Shown: positions 26,690-36,080 of the stretch, one piece after another | Layout of the letters: each line of letters opens with the position of its first letter | Numbering within the stretch: the stretch's first letter is position 1 | Origin: CBDFMR01 sp965249765 | GTDB lineage: Bacteria > Bacteroidota > Bacteroidia > Chitinophagales > Saprospiraceae | DNA length: 64,000 nt | NCBI GenBank assembly: GCA_965249765.1 | Contig: CBDFMR010000005.1 | Span: 1,984,001-2,048,000, forward strand | Direction: 5' to 3' | Notes under the pieces: model-generated | Databases searched by the model: none | What the model saw: the letters and a program-made list of their open reading frames with translations, nothing else | What the model was told of the DNA's origin: nothing | Translations under genes and position numbers: made by a program

Positions 26690-27617
26690 TATCTTCCATA
26701 TCATAAGAATCTGTGTTTTTATTAATAAAATGTAATATGTCATCAAGGTCGTCGGGATGAAAAACCTTCCAACCTTCTTGTTGTCTCCACCAAGTCAATT
26801 GCCTTTTGGCATAACGTCTAGTATCTCTTTTTATTAACTCGATGGCCTCATTCCTAGATATGCTGCCTTCGAAATATTTAAATAATTCTTTATATCCGAC
26901 GGTATCCAGACTACGATAAGACTTCTTTGAGTATAGGTTCCTTGCCTCCTCTTCTAATCCTTGATCTATCATGACATCTACTCTGGTATTAATCCTTGAA
27001 TATAAATTTTCACGAGGTATTTCAAGGAGAATCTTTATTGGTGTAAAGCCGCGAACTTGCTTGTTTTTTTTTAGGAATGAAGAATATTTTTTTCCTGATG
27101 ATCGAATGACGGATAGTGCCCTTACTAGCCTCCTGCTATTGTTCATGTCGATGAGATCGGCATAGTCTGGGTCATGCATGATCAATTGATCTTGTAAATA
27201 AGTGATTCCATTTTGTTGGAATTCGTCCTCTATTTTAGATTTGATAATTGGATTGACATTGGGAAATTCGTCAAGACCTTCGAGGACAGCATCAATATAG
27301 AATCCCGTACCTCCGGTGATAATAGCCACATCATTATCATGATATATTGAATCAAGAAGGGAAAGACATTCTCTTTCATACTGGCCAGCAGAATAACTAT
27401 CCTCAATGGACAGATGATTGATGAAATGATGTTTCACTTTCTGGAGATCATCTATCGTGGGCTTGGCAGTACCGATATTTATCTCTTGATATAACTGTCG
27501 GCTGTCCGCAGAGATGATTTGACAATTTATAGATTCAGATAGTGCAAGGGACAGTTTGGATTTTCCTATTCCTGTAGGTCCAGCTACTACAATTAAGTAT
27601 TTAACATCCTTGCTCAT
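26682..27617 (-). CDS. miaA: tRNA dimethylallyltransferase
   Basis: 311 residues, normal length. The P-loop GPTGIGKS (13-20), the DSRQLYQEINIGTAKP motif with the catalytic aspartate and the GGTGFYIDAVLEGLD motif are all intact. The DTVGYKEL and RRYAKRQLTWWRQ blocks follow near the C-terminus. The enzyme adds dimethylallyl to A37 of tRNAs reading UNN codons (i6A37). miaB, which adds the methylthio group in the next step, lies 19 kb away in the same window. First gene of an operon with the thioesterase. Confidence 0.97.
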   Translation of the reverse strand: MSKDVKYLIVVAGPTGIGKSKLSLALSESINCQIISADSRQLYQEINIGTAKPTIDDLQKVKHHFINHLSIEDSYSAGQYERECLSLLDSIYHDNDVAIITGGTGFYIDAVLEGLDEFPNVNPIIKSKIEDEFQQNGITYLQDQLIMHDPDYADLIDMNNSRRLVRALSVIRSSGKKYSSFLKKNKQVRGFTPIKILLEIPRENLYSRINTRVDVMIDQGLEEEARNLYSKKSYRSLDTVGYKELFKYFEGSISRNEAIELIKRDTRRYAKRQLTWWRQQEGWKVFHPDDLDDILHFINKNTDSYDMEDNA

Positions 27618-27667
27618 ATCGCGGCAAATTAAGTGTTATATTTAACATTAAGTCAAACTTAATTTCC

Positions 27668-28882
27668 GTGATCTACGAGATCCTTAAAGTGATAGCTCGA
27701 TTTATTTTCCTTTCTTTTTACAGAAAGGTTCAGTATTCAGGAATCGAGAACATTCCTGAGGACAAACCGGTGTTGATAGCTTGTAATCACCCTGCTGGAT
27801 TTCAGGAGCCTTGTATATTTTCTACCCTTTTACCGTTCCAGCTCCACTTCCTGGTGAGAGGTGATTTGTTTAAAAAATCAAGGATGAACTGGTTTCTGAC
27901 CAGTACCAATCAGATTCCGATTTTTAGATTTAAAGATGGATTTTCTAATCTTAGAAATAACCAAGAATCATTTAAGGAAGCGATAACAAGGTTGAAGGAC
28001 AACAAGAAAATAATGATTTTTGCCGAGGGTAGTACAGAAGATGTAAGAGAACTTCGAAAGTTAAAGAAGGGATTGGCAAGGCTTGCTTTTGCTGCAATGG
28101 AAGAGTATCCCGACATGGACCTGAAGGTTATACCCATGGGAATGAACTTTACTGATCCCGGTCAGCTAAGAAGCCATCTAACATGTAGGGTGGGGAAGCC
28201 TATATCTGTCAAGACTTATTACTCAGAGTTCAGATCCCACCCTCAGAAGTTTAACAGGAAATTGACCAGCAAGGTTGAGGAAGAAATGAAAAACCACATA
28301 CTGCACCTAGATAAGGAGGAGGACAGGTCCTTGTTGGAGGCATTGATTCATGACGATAGGATCTCCAATCCGATCTCAAGGTTTCCGGTTTTTGAAAAGT
28401 CGGATGAGATGCTTAAAAGAGAATTGGAAATCATCGATAAGGTAAATGGGTTTTCTTCAAATGAGAAAACTGATGTTCATTATTCATGGAGGCAATCGGG
28501 GGAGAGAGCAGTTTATTTTAGTAGAAATTCAGACTTTGTAGAGTTGATACTACTAGTCTTAGGTGCCATCCCAGCAGTTCTTGGATTTATTTTGAATATT
28601 GTGCCTTATGTAATTGTTAAGAGCTTTGTTGAGAAGAAAGTGCCAAAGAGAATTTATAAATTGGGAGTGATGGCTGCAGTATGTGCAGTTGTATTTCCAC
28701 TTTATTATATTATAGTTATTCTAGTGGCTTGTTTTATTTTGGGTAAGTGGACGTTGCTAGTTTTCTTGGTTCCTTTATTGGGATATTATTTTATTTCTTA
28801 TAAAGACAGGATGATTCAATATCTACATCCTACAGCACCTATATTATCTTCCAATTCTCAAAATGACATACAATATTTATGA
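27668..28882 (+). CDS. 1-acyl-glycerol-3-phosphate acyltransferase-like protein (PlsC domain)
   Basis: 404 residues; the start is a GTG at 27668. The N-terminal ~210 residues form a PlsC domain: NHPAGFQEP is the catalytic block (the usual aspartate of the NHx5D version appears as glutamate), FLVRGDLFKK and IMIFAEGSTED are the second and third blocks. A soluble stretch follows, then three or four membrane segments (FVELILLVLGAIPAVLGFILN, MAAVCAVVFPLYYIIVILVACFILG). Acyl transfer in phospholipid or lipid modification is expected; the Asp-to-Glu change leaves the exact substrate open. Divergent from miaA. Confidence 0.85.
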   Translation: MIYEILKVIARFIFLSFYRKVQYSGIENIPEDKPVLIACNHPAGFQEPCIFSTLLPFQLHFLVRGDLFKKSRMNWFLTSTNQIPIFRFKDGFSNLRNNQESFKEAITRLKDNKKIMIFAEGSTEDVRELRKLKKGLARLAFAAMEEYPDMDLKVIPMGMNFTDPGQLRSHLTCRVGKPISVKTYYSEFRSHPQKFNRKLTSKVEEEMKNHILHLDKEEDRSLLEALIHDDRISNPISRFPVFEKSDEMLKRELEIIDKVNGFSSNEKTDVHYSWRQSGERAVYFSRNSDFVELILLVLGAIPAVLGFILNIVPYVIVKSFVEKKVPKRIYKLGVMAAVCAVVFPLYYIIVILVACFILGKWTLLVFLVPLLGYYFISYKDRMIQYLHPTAPILSSNSQNDIQYL

Positions 28883-28915
28883 TCATTAAATACTTCGTCT
28901 ATAAAATATCTAGTT

Positions 28916-29934
28916 ATGAACAACATCCTTTTTGTAACCATTATTGCAGTTTTAATATGTAGTTGTCAACAAGAAAAACCTATAGTAAACAATTCAGCAG
29001 AAAAGCCTGATTATGCTATTGTCGTTCATGGAGGTGCGGGAATGATGAGGAAACAGGACTTAAGTGAAGAACGATATAAACTTTATGAGGATGCACTCAA
29101 CAAGGCATTGGACATCGGAAGTAAATGTTTATTAGAGGGGTGTTCATCCTTAGGTGAGGTGGAGCAAACTATCGGTTTTCTCGAAGATTCTCCTCTTTTT
29201 AACGCTGGGAAAGGTGCGGTTTTACACACCATGGGACCAATGAGCTTGATGCTTCAATAATGGATGGTTCCAACCTTAAGGCAGGTGCAGTAGGTGGAGT
29301 AACTACGGTAAAGCATCCCATTTCTGCTGCTCGAGCAGTAATGGAAGAATCAAAACATGTATTTATGGTAGGTAAAGGAGCTGAGACTTTTGCGTCTTTG
29401 ATGGGATTGGATACAGTGTCACCATAATATTTTTATACCAATGAAAAATGGGATAGACTGCGGAATTCTATTAAGTCTTCTAAAGACACAGGCATGACCG
29501 AAGATAATGAGTCTGCTGATTGGAAATTTGGTACTGTCGGAGTGGTAGCGTTGGACAACAATGGAAATCTTGCTGTAGGGACTTCGACAGGTGGGATGAC
29601 AGATAAAATGTATAATAGAATCGGAGATTCACCTCTTATTGGTGCCGGTACATATGCCAATAATAAAACCTGTGCGGTTTCAGGTACAGGCCATGGAGAA
29701 TATTTTATTAGATGGGCAATTGCTCACGATATATCGGCATGTATGGAGTATTCAGATATGACTGTCCAACAAGCAGCTGACAAGGCTGTCATGAAAAAGA
29801 TGGTGGATGTAAAAGGACTGGGTGGTGTAATTGCCTTAGACACCAAAGGCAACATTGCCATGCCATTTAATACTTCTTGTATGTTTAGAGGTTTTAATAA
29901 AGATGGCGAGAGACAGGTGCGGATATTAGAGTAG
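28916..29934 (+). pseudogene. Isoaspartyl peptidase / L-asparaginase (Ntn hydrolase), frameshifted and stopped
   Basis: The gene starts with a lipoprotein-type signal (MNNILFVTIIAVLICSC) and the family opening YAIVVHGGAG. At about 29233-29238 one base is missing: the sequence reads GGACCAATGAG where GGA-ACC-AAT-GAG (GTNE) would restore the conserved GTNELDASIMDG. The second frame runs to an in-frame TAA at 29425-29427 and continues in the same frame past it to 29934. The catalytic block DWKFGTVGVVALD with the nucleophilic threonine and GTGHGEYF are intact. Two independent lesions make this a young pseudogene unless the assembly is wrong. Confidence 0.9.
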
Positions 29935-30110
29935 ACGCTGTACTTGTGTTGAGGTATTAAGAAATCTAGCGTCTTTGATAGTCAGGATTTAAAAGTCTCT
30001 TCAGAATTTATATTACATTTGTTTATATATAAATTATATTAATATAAGTATTGCAGCGATTACATCTTTGCATTTTTAATTATTCGCAATTTTACTAGAA
30101 ATCTTCTTAC

Positions 30111-32582
30111 ATGAAAAATCAGTTCAGAGCAAATCTACCGCACATAGCAGCGTTGATCATTTTCGTACTTGCCTCTATGATTTACTTTCTTCCACAATTT
30201 CAAGGAAAAGTACTTCATGAATCAGATATAGTGATATATAAAGCAGCTGCAAAGGAGGCTGTAGATTTTGAGAAAGAAACAGGATCTCAGACTCTTTGGA
30301 CAAATTCTATGTTCGGTGGAATGCCTACGTATTTGATTTCTGCTAAGCAAAAAAACAATCTAGTCAAATATGTGCAGAAGGTAACCAATCTTGGCATCAG
30401 TCGTCCATCTGGTTATTTTATCCGAGGAATGATATGCTTCTATATATTAATGCTTGTTTTGAGAATCAATCCATGGCTTGGAATTGTAGGTTCACTTGCC
30501 TTTGCTTTTGCGACCAACAATATTCTCTTGTTTGACTCTGGGCATATGACAAAACTAAACTGCATTATGAGTAGCCCAGCGGTGATTGCTGGAGTTATTT
30601 TGGTTTTTCGGAAAAACTACCTATGGGGTGGCGCGCTCTTTGGCATTTCTCTGGCAATGAATGTCCTAGCCAATCACCCACAGATGACTTATTACCTGGC
30701 ACTTGTTCTTGGAATATATTTCATTATACAAGTATATAAGGCTTTCAAGACCAAGGAATGGGGACACTTAGGAAAAGCAACTGGCATACTTGCTATTACC
30801 TCGTTGCTAGCCCTTGGATGTTCCGCATCAAAGCTGTTGACAACCTACGAGTATGGGAAGGATACAATGCGTGGGGAACCAATATTAGCCCCTACAGGCG
30901 ACGATTTCAATAGTAGCGAAATTGATGGCCTTGCATGGGAATATGCTATGCAATGGAGCAATGGAGGATTAGATCTACTTTCATCATACATCCCTAGAGC
31001 TGTTGGTGGAGGATCTCAAGAGACCTTGTCATCGAAGTCCAAAACAGTAAAAGACTTAAAACGAAAAGGTGTCAATGTAAGAGATGGAATTCCATTGCCA
31101 TTGTACTGGGGAGACCTGCCCTTTACGAGCGGGCCCATATATTTCGGAGCCGTGATATTTTTCTTGTTCTTTATCACGATCTTCACATTGAAAGGGAAAT
31201 ACAAGTGGTGGTTGCTGTCAGCAGTTCTATTGACATTTGCTATGTCGATGGGGAAGAATCTTGAGTTCTTTAATCGCTTGATGTTTGATTTTTTTCCAAT
31301 GCTCAACAAGTTTCGTACACCTAATTCAGTCTTGAGTGTAACGGCTATTCTCATACCGATGCTGGCAATGATAGGTGTTTCCCAAATGATTAAAGCCGAG
31401 AACAAAGTCCGATTAATCAAGCCTCTTCTTATAGCTACTGGCATACTTGGAGGGCTTACTTTGATAGTAGCATTTATAGGCCCGTCCATGTTTGATATGA
31501 GTTCGCCAGGGGATGCGCGACTTGCTCAGAATGGAATAGACGTAGATGCATTCTTAGATGATAGGGGATCAGTGCTTAGGAGCAGTGCACTGAGATCTTT
31601 GGCTTTTATTCTACTCACTTTTGCAGTAGTATATTTCTTTTTGAAAAGTAAATTATCAACTTCCATTTTGATAGGTGCTATAGCAGGACTCACACTGATG
31701 GATCTCCTCCCGGTAGATATGAGATATATTGCACATGGTGATTTCATCTCGCAACGTAAGTACGATCAGACATTTTCGCCGAGAACGGTTGATAATCAAA
31801 TCTTAAATGATAGTAATCCGCATTTTCGGGTACATGACATGTCTATTGATTCGTGGAATTCATCGTTGACCTCTTACTTCCATAAAACCATAGGGGGTAA
31901 TCACGCGGCTAAGTTGCAGCGTTATCAAGACTTGATATCTAGGCACCTAGGTCCTGGCAACCAGAAGGTATTTAATATGCTCAATACCCGATATTTTATC
32001 CAACCTGGTAATAATGGACCTACCGCCACATTGAATCCCGCGGCATTGGGGAATGCATGGTTTGTAAATAATGTAATACAGGTGTCATCTGCGGATGAAG
32101 AAATATCCAAGCTTAGTGATTTTGATCCCGCAGGAGATGCCATTGTTCACAAGGAATACTCTGCTTATGTCGAAGGGCTCAACCCTGCAAAGGAAGGCAG
32201 GATAACGCTGACAGAGTATCAGCCAAATTATCTTAAGTATGAGTCTCAAACTTCTAGTGATCAGCTTGCTGTGTTTTCTGAGATTTGGTATGGTCCTGAC
32301 AAGGGTTGGCAGGCTTATATTGATAAAAAACCTGTAGATCACATCTGTGCCAACTATGCACTACGAGCGATGAAGGTGCCCTCTGGGAATCACATTGTTG
32401 AGTTCAGATTTGATCCTCCTGTTTTTAAAACAGGAGAGTTAATTAGTCTGATTTGCTCCTTGTTGCTTATTGGGGTTCTGTTGGCCCTTCTTGTAAAGTA
32501 TTTTTTATCTAAGAAAGGAAGTGAGCAACAGGAGCATGCAAAAGCAAAGAAAAAGAAGGGGAAGAAGAAGTCAAAACCCTGA
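30111..32582 (+). CDS. YfhO-family membrane protein
   Basis: 823 residues, with about a dozen hydrophobic segments over the first ~550 residues and a soluble beta-rich C-terminal part (~550-780), then a last membrane segment (LISLICSLLLIGVLLALLVKYF) and a very lysine-rich tail. LWTNSMFGGMPTY near residue 60-75 and LPMLNKFRTPN-type motifs are typical of Bacteroidota YfhO homologues. In Bacillus YfhO is linked to glycosylation of lipoteichoic acid; in Bacteroidota a GT-C-like glycosyltransferase role is inferred only. Monocistronic, with 180 nt upstream. Confidence 0.9.
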   Translation: MKNQFRANLPHIAALIIFVLASMIYFLPQFQGKVLHESDIVIYKAAAKEAVDFEKETGSQTLWTNSMFGGMPTYLISAKQKNNLVKYVQKVTNLGISRPSGYFIRGMICFYILMLVLRINPWLGIVGSLAFAFATNNILLFDSGHMTKLNCIMSSPAVIAGVILVFRKNYLWGGALFGISLAMNVLANHPQMTYYLALVLGIYFIIQVYKAFKTKEWGHLGKATGILAITSLLALGCSASKLLTTYEYGKDTMRGEPILAPTGDDFNSSEIDGLAWEYAMQWSNGGLDLLSSYIPRAVGGGSQETLSSKSKTVKDLKRKGVNVRDGIPLPLYWGDLPFTSGPIYFGAVIFFLFFITIFTLKGKYKWWLLSAVLLTFAMSMGKNLEFFNRLMFDFFPMLNKFRTPNSVLSVTAILIPMLAMIGVSQMIKAENKVRLIKPLLIATGILGGLTLIVAFIGPSMFDMSSPGDARLAQNGIDVDAFLDDRGSVLRSSALRSLAFILLTFAVVYFFLKSKLSTSILIGAIAGLTLMDLLPVDMRYIAHGDFISQRKYDQTFSPRTVDNQILNDSNPHFRVHDMSIDSWNSSLTSYFHKTIGGNHAAKLQRYQDLISRHLGPGNQKVFNMLNTRYFIQPGNNGPTATLNPAALGNAWFVNNVIQVSSADEEISKLSDFDPAGDAIVHKEYSAYVEGLNPAKEGRITLTEYQPNYLKYESQTSSDQLAVFSEIWYGPDKGWQAYIDKKPVDHICANYALRAMKVPSGNHIVEFRFDPPVFKTGELISLICSLLLIGVLLALLVKYFLSKKGSEQQEHAKAKKKKGKKKSKP

Positions 32583-32765
32583 CAACTGAAAATTTTCTCC
32601 CAAGTGAAAATAAATTGAATCATTAGGGGAGAAGTGAACCAAAAATTTCACATCTTTATATTATAATAATATCTAATACGTAATTAGAAGTGTTAAAGTT
32701 TGTCACTCGAGACAACTATTGCGTCATACTATACGTATTAATTATACTGAAATTATAATATCCGA

Positions 32766-32879
32766 ATGATGAAATTCTTTTTAAATCTGAAAGATCTTTT
32801 TAGAACGATCTTCAGAAAATCCAAAGAAGTCGTCTTGCTAGGCAACGATGACGAATATGATAATTGGTTGGGAGTTTAA
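32766..32879 (+). CDS. Possible small protein (37 aa) upstream of the sigma-factor gene
   Basis: A short frame opening with ATGATGAAA encodes a 37-residue product: a basic amphipathic N-terminal half (KFFLNLKDLFRTIFRKSK) and an acidic tail ending NWLGV. It is the only sensible frame in the 375-nt gap between yfhO-like and sigma-factor genes. Expression is unproven. It is not similar to anything I recognise. Confidence 0.35.
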   Translation: MMKFFLNLKDLFRTIFRKSKEVVLLGNDDEYDNWLGV

Positions 32880-32969
32880 TAACTCACCGACCAACTATCT
32901 TATTACACCCAACGCTTTTACCACAGAAAGAGTCTTATTCTGTACTGGTAGTTTATTAATTTGTCTTCA

Positions 32970-33533
32970 ATGAAGGACAGGTCGAAGCAATTTACAGATA
33001 AGGAGATAATACAAGGTTGTTGTAACAATGACCGGGTATTCCAGGAAATCTTGTACCGCAAGTATTTTTATACCATGATGTCTATGTGCCATGCCCGAGT
33101 AAGAGATGACGACAAGGCCATGCATATTGTCAATGATGGTTTCTTAAAAGTATTCAAGAATATTGCTTCATATAGCTTCAAAGGATCATTCGAAGGATGG
33201 ATACGCCGCATAGTTTACCATGCACTATCAGATTACTTCAAGAAAGAGAATAAGTATCTATCTCATATATTTTTAGAAGAGAAGGATGATTCCGTGAGAT
33301 CCAATTCAGAATCAAGGCTCTTCTACGATGATCTATTGGAGTTAGTAAATCAACTCCCATTTGCCACTGCCGAGGTATTTAAACTTTACGCCATCGAAGG
33401 GTACAATCACAGGGAGATAGGTGATAAAATGGGAATAAGTGACGGCACTTCCAAGTGGCACTTGTCAGAAGCGAGGAAAAAATTGAAAGCTCTTATTTAC
33501 AAATACGATATATATACAGGACATGCAATCTAA
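32970..33533 (+). CDS. ECF-type RNA polymerase sigma factor
   Basis: 187 residues from ATG at 32970; the in-frame TTG at 32961 is less likely. Region 2 is seen in FQEILYRKYFYTMMSMCHAR and SFKGSFEGWIRRIVYHALSDYFKK, and region 4 in LPFATAEVFKLYAIEGYNHREIGDKMGISDGTSKWHLSEARKKL with the helix-turn-helix. The next gene starts inside the last codons (11-nt overlap) and has an anti-sigma-like layout, so the two are translationally coupled and probably work as a pair. Confidence 0.95.
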   Translation: MKDRSKQFTDKEIIQGCCNNDRVFQEILYRKYFYTMMSMCHARVRDDDKAMHIVNDGFLKVFKNIASYSFKGSFEGWIRRIVYHALSDYFKKENKYLSHIFLEEKDDSVRSNSESRLFYDDLLELVNQLPFATAEVFKLYAIEGYNHREIGDKMGISDGTSKWHLSEARKKLKALIYKYDIYTGHAI

Positions 33534-34836
33534 GAAATATCAATCACATGATGAGATCATTGATCGGTCATGGTCAAGGATGCGTAAGATGCTGGATAAA
33601 GAAATGCCAACGAAGAGACGCAATCGATCATTAGTGCTATGGTGGGTTCTTGGATCGGTAATTTTATTTACGACAATTTTTTCCTTAAAACGAACTTCTG
33701 ATTCTAAAGAACCTAACCCTGTCCCAACTTCAGCTAGTGTCGCCATTTCTGATCCATCACCTAATGACGGGAAAAATGGAGACCTTACTACCACACATCA
33801 GTCACAAAATGAAATACTTCAAGAAGTGAGAGCAGAAGAAGGTATTGAGAGAGTAATGTCAAAAAAGCAAGGAGAAGAAGTAAGTCACATTAAAACCATA
33901 GAAAAAAGTAGTGATACACGTACGGATGTCATAGTTAAACAAACCGTTGTTCGTGAAGACATCGAGCATACTGATAGAAGTATTCTATCTGATGTTCATA
34001 CACGTATTGCAGATGAGCATATGAAGTTGAATAACGATGGAGAAACACATACCTCAGAATTTCGATTTATTAATCAACCAGTACATTTAAGCAGGGAGAT
34101 TGTTCCATTAGGATTGCCTGTGCTGACTAAAGAACTATTGATAGCACAAGATCCTTTTGCAGGGATGACCGGGGCACTAGTAGGTTGTTGCTCATCTTCA
34201 CATTCAATTGGATTTTATAGCTCAGTACACTCTCATCGTGGGAATAGTCTAGATGGATATGAGCTAGGACTTATTGTTGAATCTAGCTTCAGAGAGAAAT
34301 GGAGATTGACTGGAAAATTAACATGGTCTCGGTTTGAGAAAGAAGGGTTTAATAATACACTGGGATATGATTCCTATGACCTAAAAAATTCTTTCCCCGA
34401 AGAATTAGCTGATTTCAACGAGTCGTTAAGTGATGCCGAGGTTACCTATATAGTAGATAAACTCTCATATATCAATCTTGATGTGAACATAGGTCGTGAG
34501 ATAATTAGTAATTTGGATATTTATACAGGACTGGGTGTGTCAAGGCTGGTCAAAGCGACCAATCATTCTTATGAACGCACATCCAATGTAGCTCTTAGTG
34601 AATTGAGTATATCTTCAGAGTCGTCTTATCTTGTTGATAATGAGTTGATCAATATTTGGGATAGTAAAGTCCAAGTCGGGCTTAGCTATAAATGGAAAAG
34701 GTGGCGTCTCAATACAGAGTACAATCATGGATTATTAGGATTACTTAACTTAGCAGACGATGGTAGTCTATCGACGATTGGCAAAAACAGAGATAGAAAC
34801 AGGTCTTTTGAGGCTGGTCTGGGTTATGTCTTTTAG
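33523..34836 (+). CDS. Putative membrane-anchored anti-sigma factor with large C-terminal beta-rich domain
   Basis: 437 residues. The ~30-residue cytoplasmic N-terminus (HDEIIDRSWSRMRKMLDKEMP) precedes one membrane helix (LVLWWVLGSVILFTTIFSL, ~36-55), as in small anti-sigma factors. A low-complexity charged linker (~60-190) leads to a C-terminal domain of ~220 residues with alternating hydrophobic strands ending in an aromatic residue (GLGYVF), like an eight-strand beta-barrel or porin-type domain. A single chain with a cytoplasmic sensor and a barrel-like end is common in Bacteroidota ECF operons, but the topology is unresolved. Confidence 0.7.
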   Translation: MQSKKYQSHDEIIDRSWSRMRKMLDKEMPTKRRNRSLVLWWVLGSVILFTTIFSLKRTSDSKEPNPVPTSASVAISDPSPNDGKNGDLTTTHQSQNEILQEVRAEEGIERVMSKKQGEEVSHIKTIEKSSDTRTDVIVKQTVVREDIEHTDRSILSDVHTRIADEHMKLNNDGETHTSEFRFINQPVHLSREIVPLGLPVLTKELLIAQDPFAGMTGALVGCCSSSHSIGFYSSVHSHRGNSLDGYELGLIVESSFREKWRLTGKLTWSRFEKEGFNNTLGYDSYDLKNSFPEELADFNESLSDAEVTYIVDKLSYINLDVNIGREIISNLDIYTGLGVSRLVKATNHSYERTSNVALSELSISSESSYLVDNELINIWDSKVQVGLSYKWKRWRLNTEYNHGLLGLLNLADDGSLSTIGKNRDRNRSFEAGLGYVF

Positions 34837-35180
34837 AGATGAAGACTCTCCTTCCTAGAAAGGAGTTTTTCTTCTGATTCTTCACGATCAGGATCCGGCA
34901 CACAACAATCGACGGGACAGACAGCGGCACATTGTGGTTCTTCATGAAAGCCCACACATTCAGTACATTTATCGGGGACAATAAAGTAGATGTCTTCATC
35001 TATCGGGTATTGAGGATCTGATGCATCTATCTGCTTACCATCCCCTAAAGTGATCATACCTTCGGCACCTGTACCTTCCTTTATCGACCATTCGATGCCT
35101 CCTTCATAGATTGCATTGTTCGGACACTCAGGTTCACAAGCTCCACAATTTATACACTCATCTGTTATTATTATCGCCAT
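34833..35180 (-). CDS. 2[4Fe-4S] ferredoxin
   Basis: 115 residues. The first cluster motif is CINCGACEPECP; the second is CTECVGFHEEPQCAAVCP, with the extended spacing between second and third cysteines typical of Allochromatium-type (Alvin) ferredoxins, followed by the C-terminal extension. Low-potential electron carrier in the cytoplasm. A TAATTTTG element (35227-35234) lies ~47 nt upstream of the start. Its stop overlaps the convergent anti-sigma-like gene by 4 nt. Confidence 0.95.
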   Translation of the reverse strand: MAIIITDECINCGACEPECPNNAIYEGGIEWSIKEGTGAEGMITLGDGKQIDASDPQYPIDEDIYFIVPDKCTECVGFHEEPQCAAVCPVDCCVPDPDREESEEKLLSRKESLHL

Positions 35181-35226
35181 TCTTAGCTTAACTATATCGT
35201 ATGATCAATTGTTCCTAAAATGTGCG

Positions 35227-35234
35227 CAAAATTA
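35227..35234 (-). promoter_or_regulatory. Bacteroidota -7 element upstream of the ferredoxin gene
   Basis: TAATTTTG on the minus strand matches TAnnTTTG. It is about 47 nt before the ferredoxin ATG. No clear -33 TTTG was seen. Confidence 0.45.
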
Positions 35235-35243
35235 ATCTCCTAT

Positions 35244-35927
35244 CTAGTGATTTCGGTATCGAAGATGCTTTAATGCGGAAAGTGTGATGTAAATAATTAC
35301 CGATAGAGTGATGGCTACTTTGGGTTCGACAACTAGAAGGGTAATGAAAAAAAGCAATGTAAGTATCTGATAGTGGTTGCTACTAAAGCCTTGATCAATT
35401 TCTTTTAATGAAAACATCTGTAATCTTGATAGCATCATGAACATGAGGAAGGCCGGTATAAGCAAGTAAATTGAAGCATGCTCGAGGCAATTTGCGATGA
35501 AATTCTCCTCATAATGATTGGCGAGAAAAATTCCAGTTAGGAAGAAAGCTGTTGCTGGAGTGGGCAGTCCTGTAAAGTATTTTGACGAAGGAGCTGTATT
35601 GAATTTTGCAAGTCTGAGGGCACTTCCCCAAATAAGTAGTAGTGGTGCCAATACCATGATCCAATGAGCCGTGGGTGCAAGCGTAAAGTATAAGTAAGCT
35701 GGGGCGATGCCAAAACTTACGAGGTCTGCTAGACTATCAAGTTCTTTTCCCAATTCTGATTGTGCATTGAGAAGTCTTGCAAGTAAACCGTCCATTGCAT
35801 CAAGACCAATGCATGTAAGGATCAAGATAGAGCTGATGTACAGATCGACAAAAGCAATTGCTGCAAATCCACAGGAAAGATTGAGTAGGGTTACTATTGA
35901 TGGAACATGCTTCGTCACGTACAGCAA
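35244..35927 (-). CDS. pssA: CDP-diacylglycerol-serine O-phosphatidyltransferase
   Basis: 227 residues, with six or seven hydrophobic segments. The CDP-alcohol phosphatidyltransferase signature DG(x2)AR(x8)G(x3)D(x3)D is complete in MDGLLARLLNAQSELGKELD plus the following SLAD. The N-terminus PSIVTLLNLSCGFAAI and the segment GLPTPATAFFL match the serine-specific branch. It makes phosphatidylserine, the precursor of phosphatidylethanolamine. It lies alone on the minus strand, just upstream of the ferredoxin gene in the same direction. Confidence 0.92.
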   Translation of the reverse strand: MLYVTKHVPSIVTLLNLSCGFAAIAFVDLYISSILILTCIGLDAMDGLLARLLNAQSELGKELDSLADLVSFGIAPAYLYFTLAPTAHWIMVLAPLLLIWGSALRLAKFNTAPSSKYFTGLPTPATAFFLTGIFLANHYEENFIANCLEHASIYLLIPAFLMFMMLSRLQMFSLKEIDQGFSSNHYQILTLLFFITLLVVEPKVAITLSVIIYITLSALKHLRYRNH

Positions 35928-36080
35928 ATTTATTACAAAATTATTTTTTTTGTTATAAGTTGAACGAATTGTCTTACTTACTTATTAACTGTATTAAAAC
36001 TTTGATAACAAGATTGTTTAAGATTATCGGACCTTTCTTGTCATTTTTTACGTCATAATGATAATTAGTAAAGAACTTCT

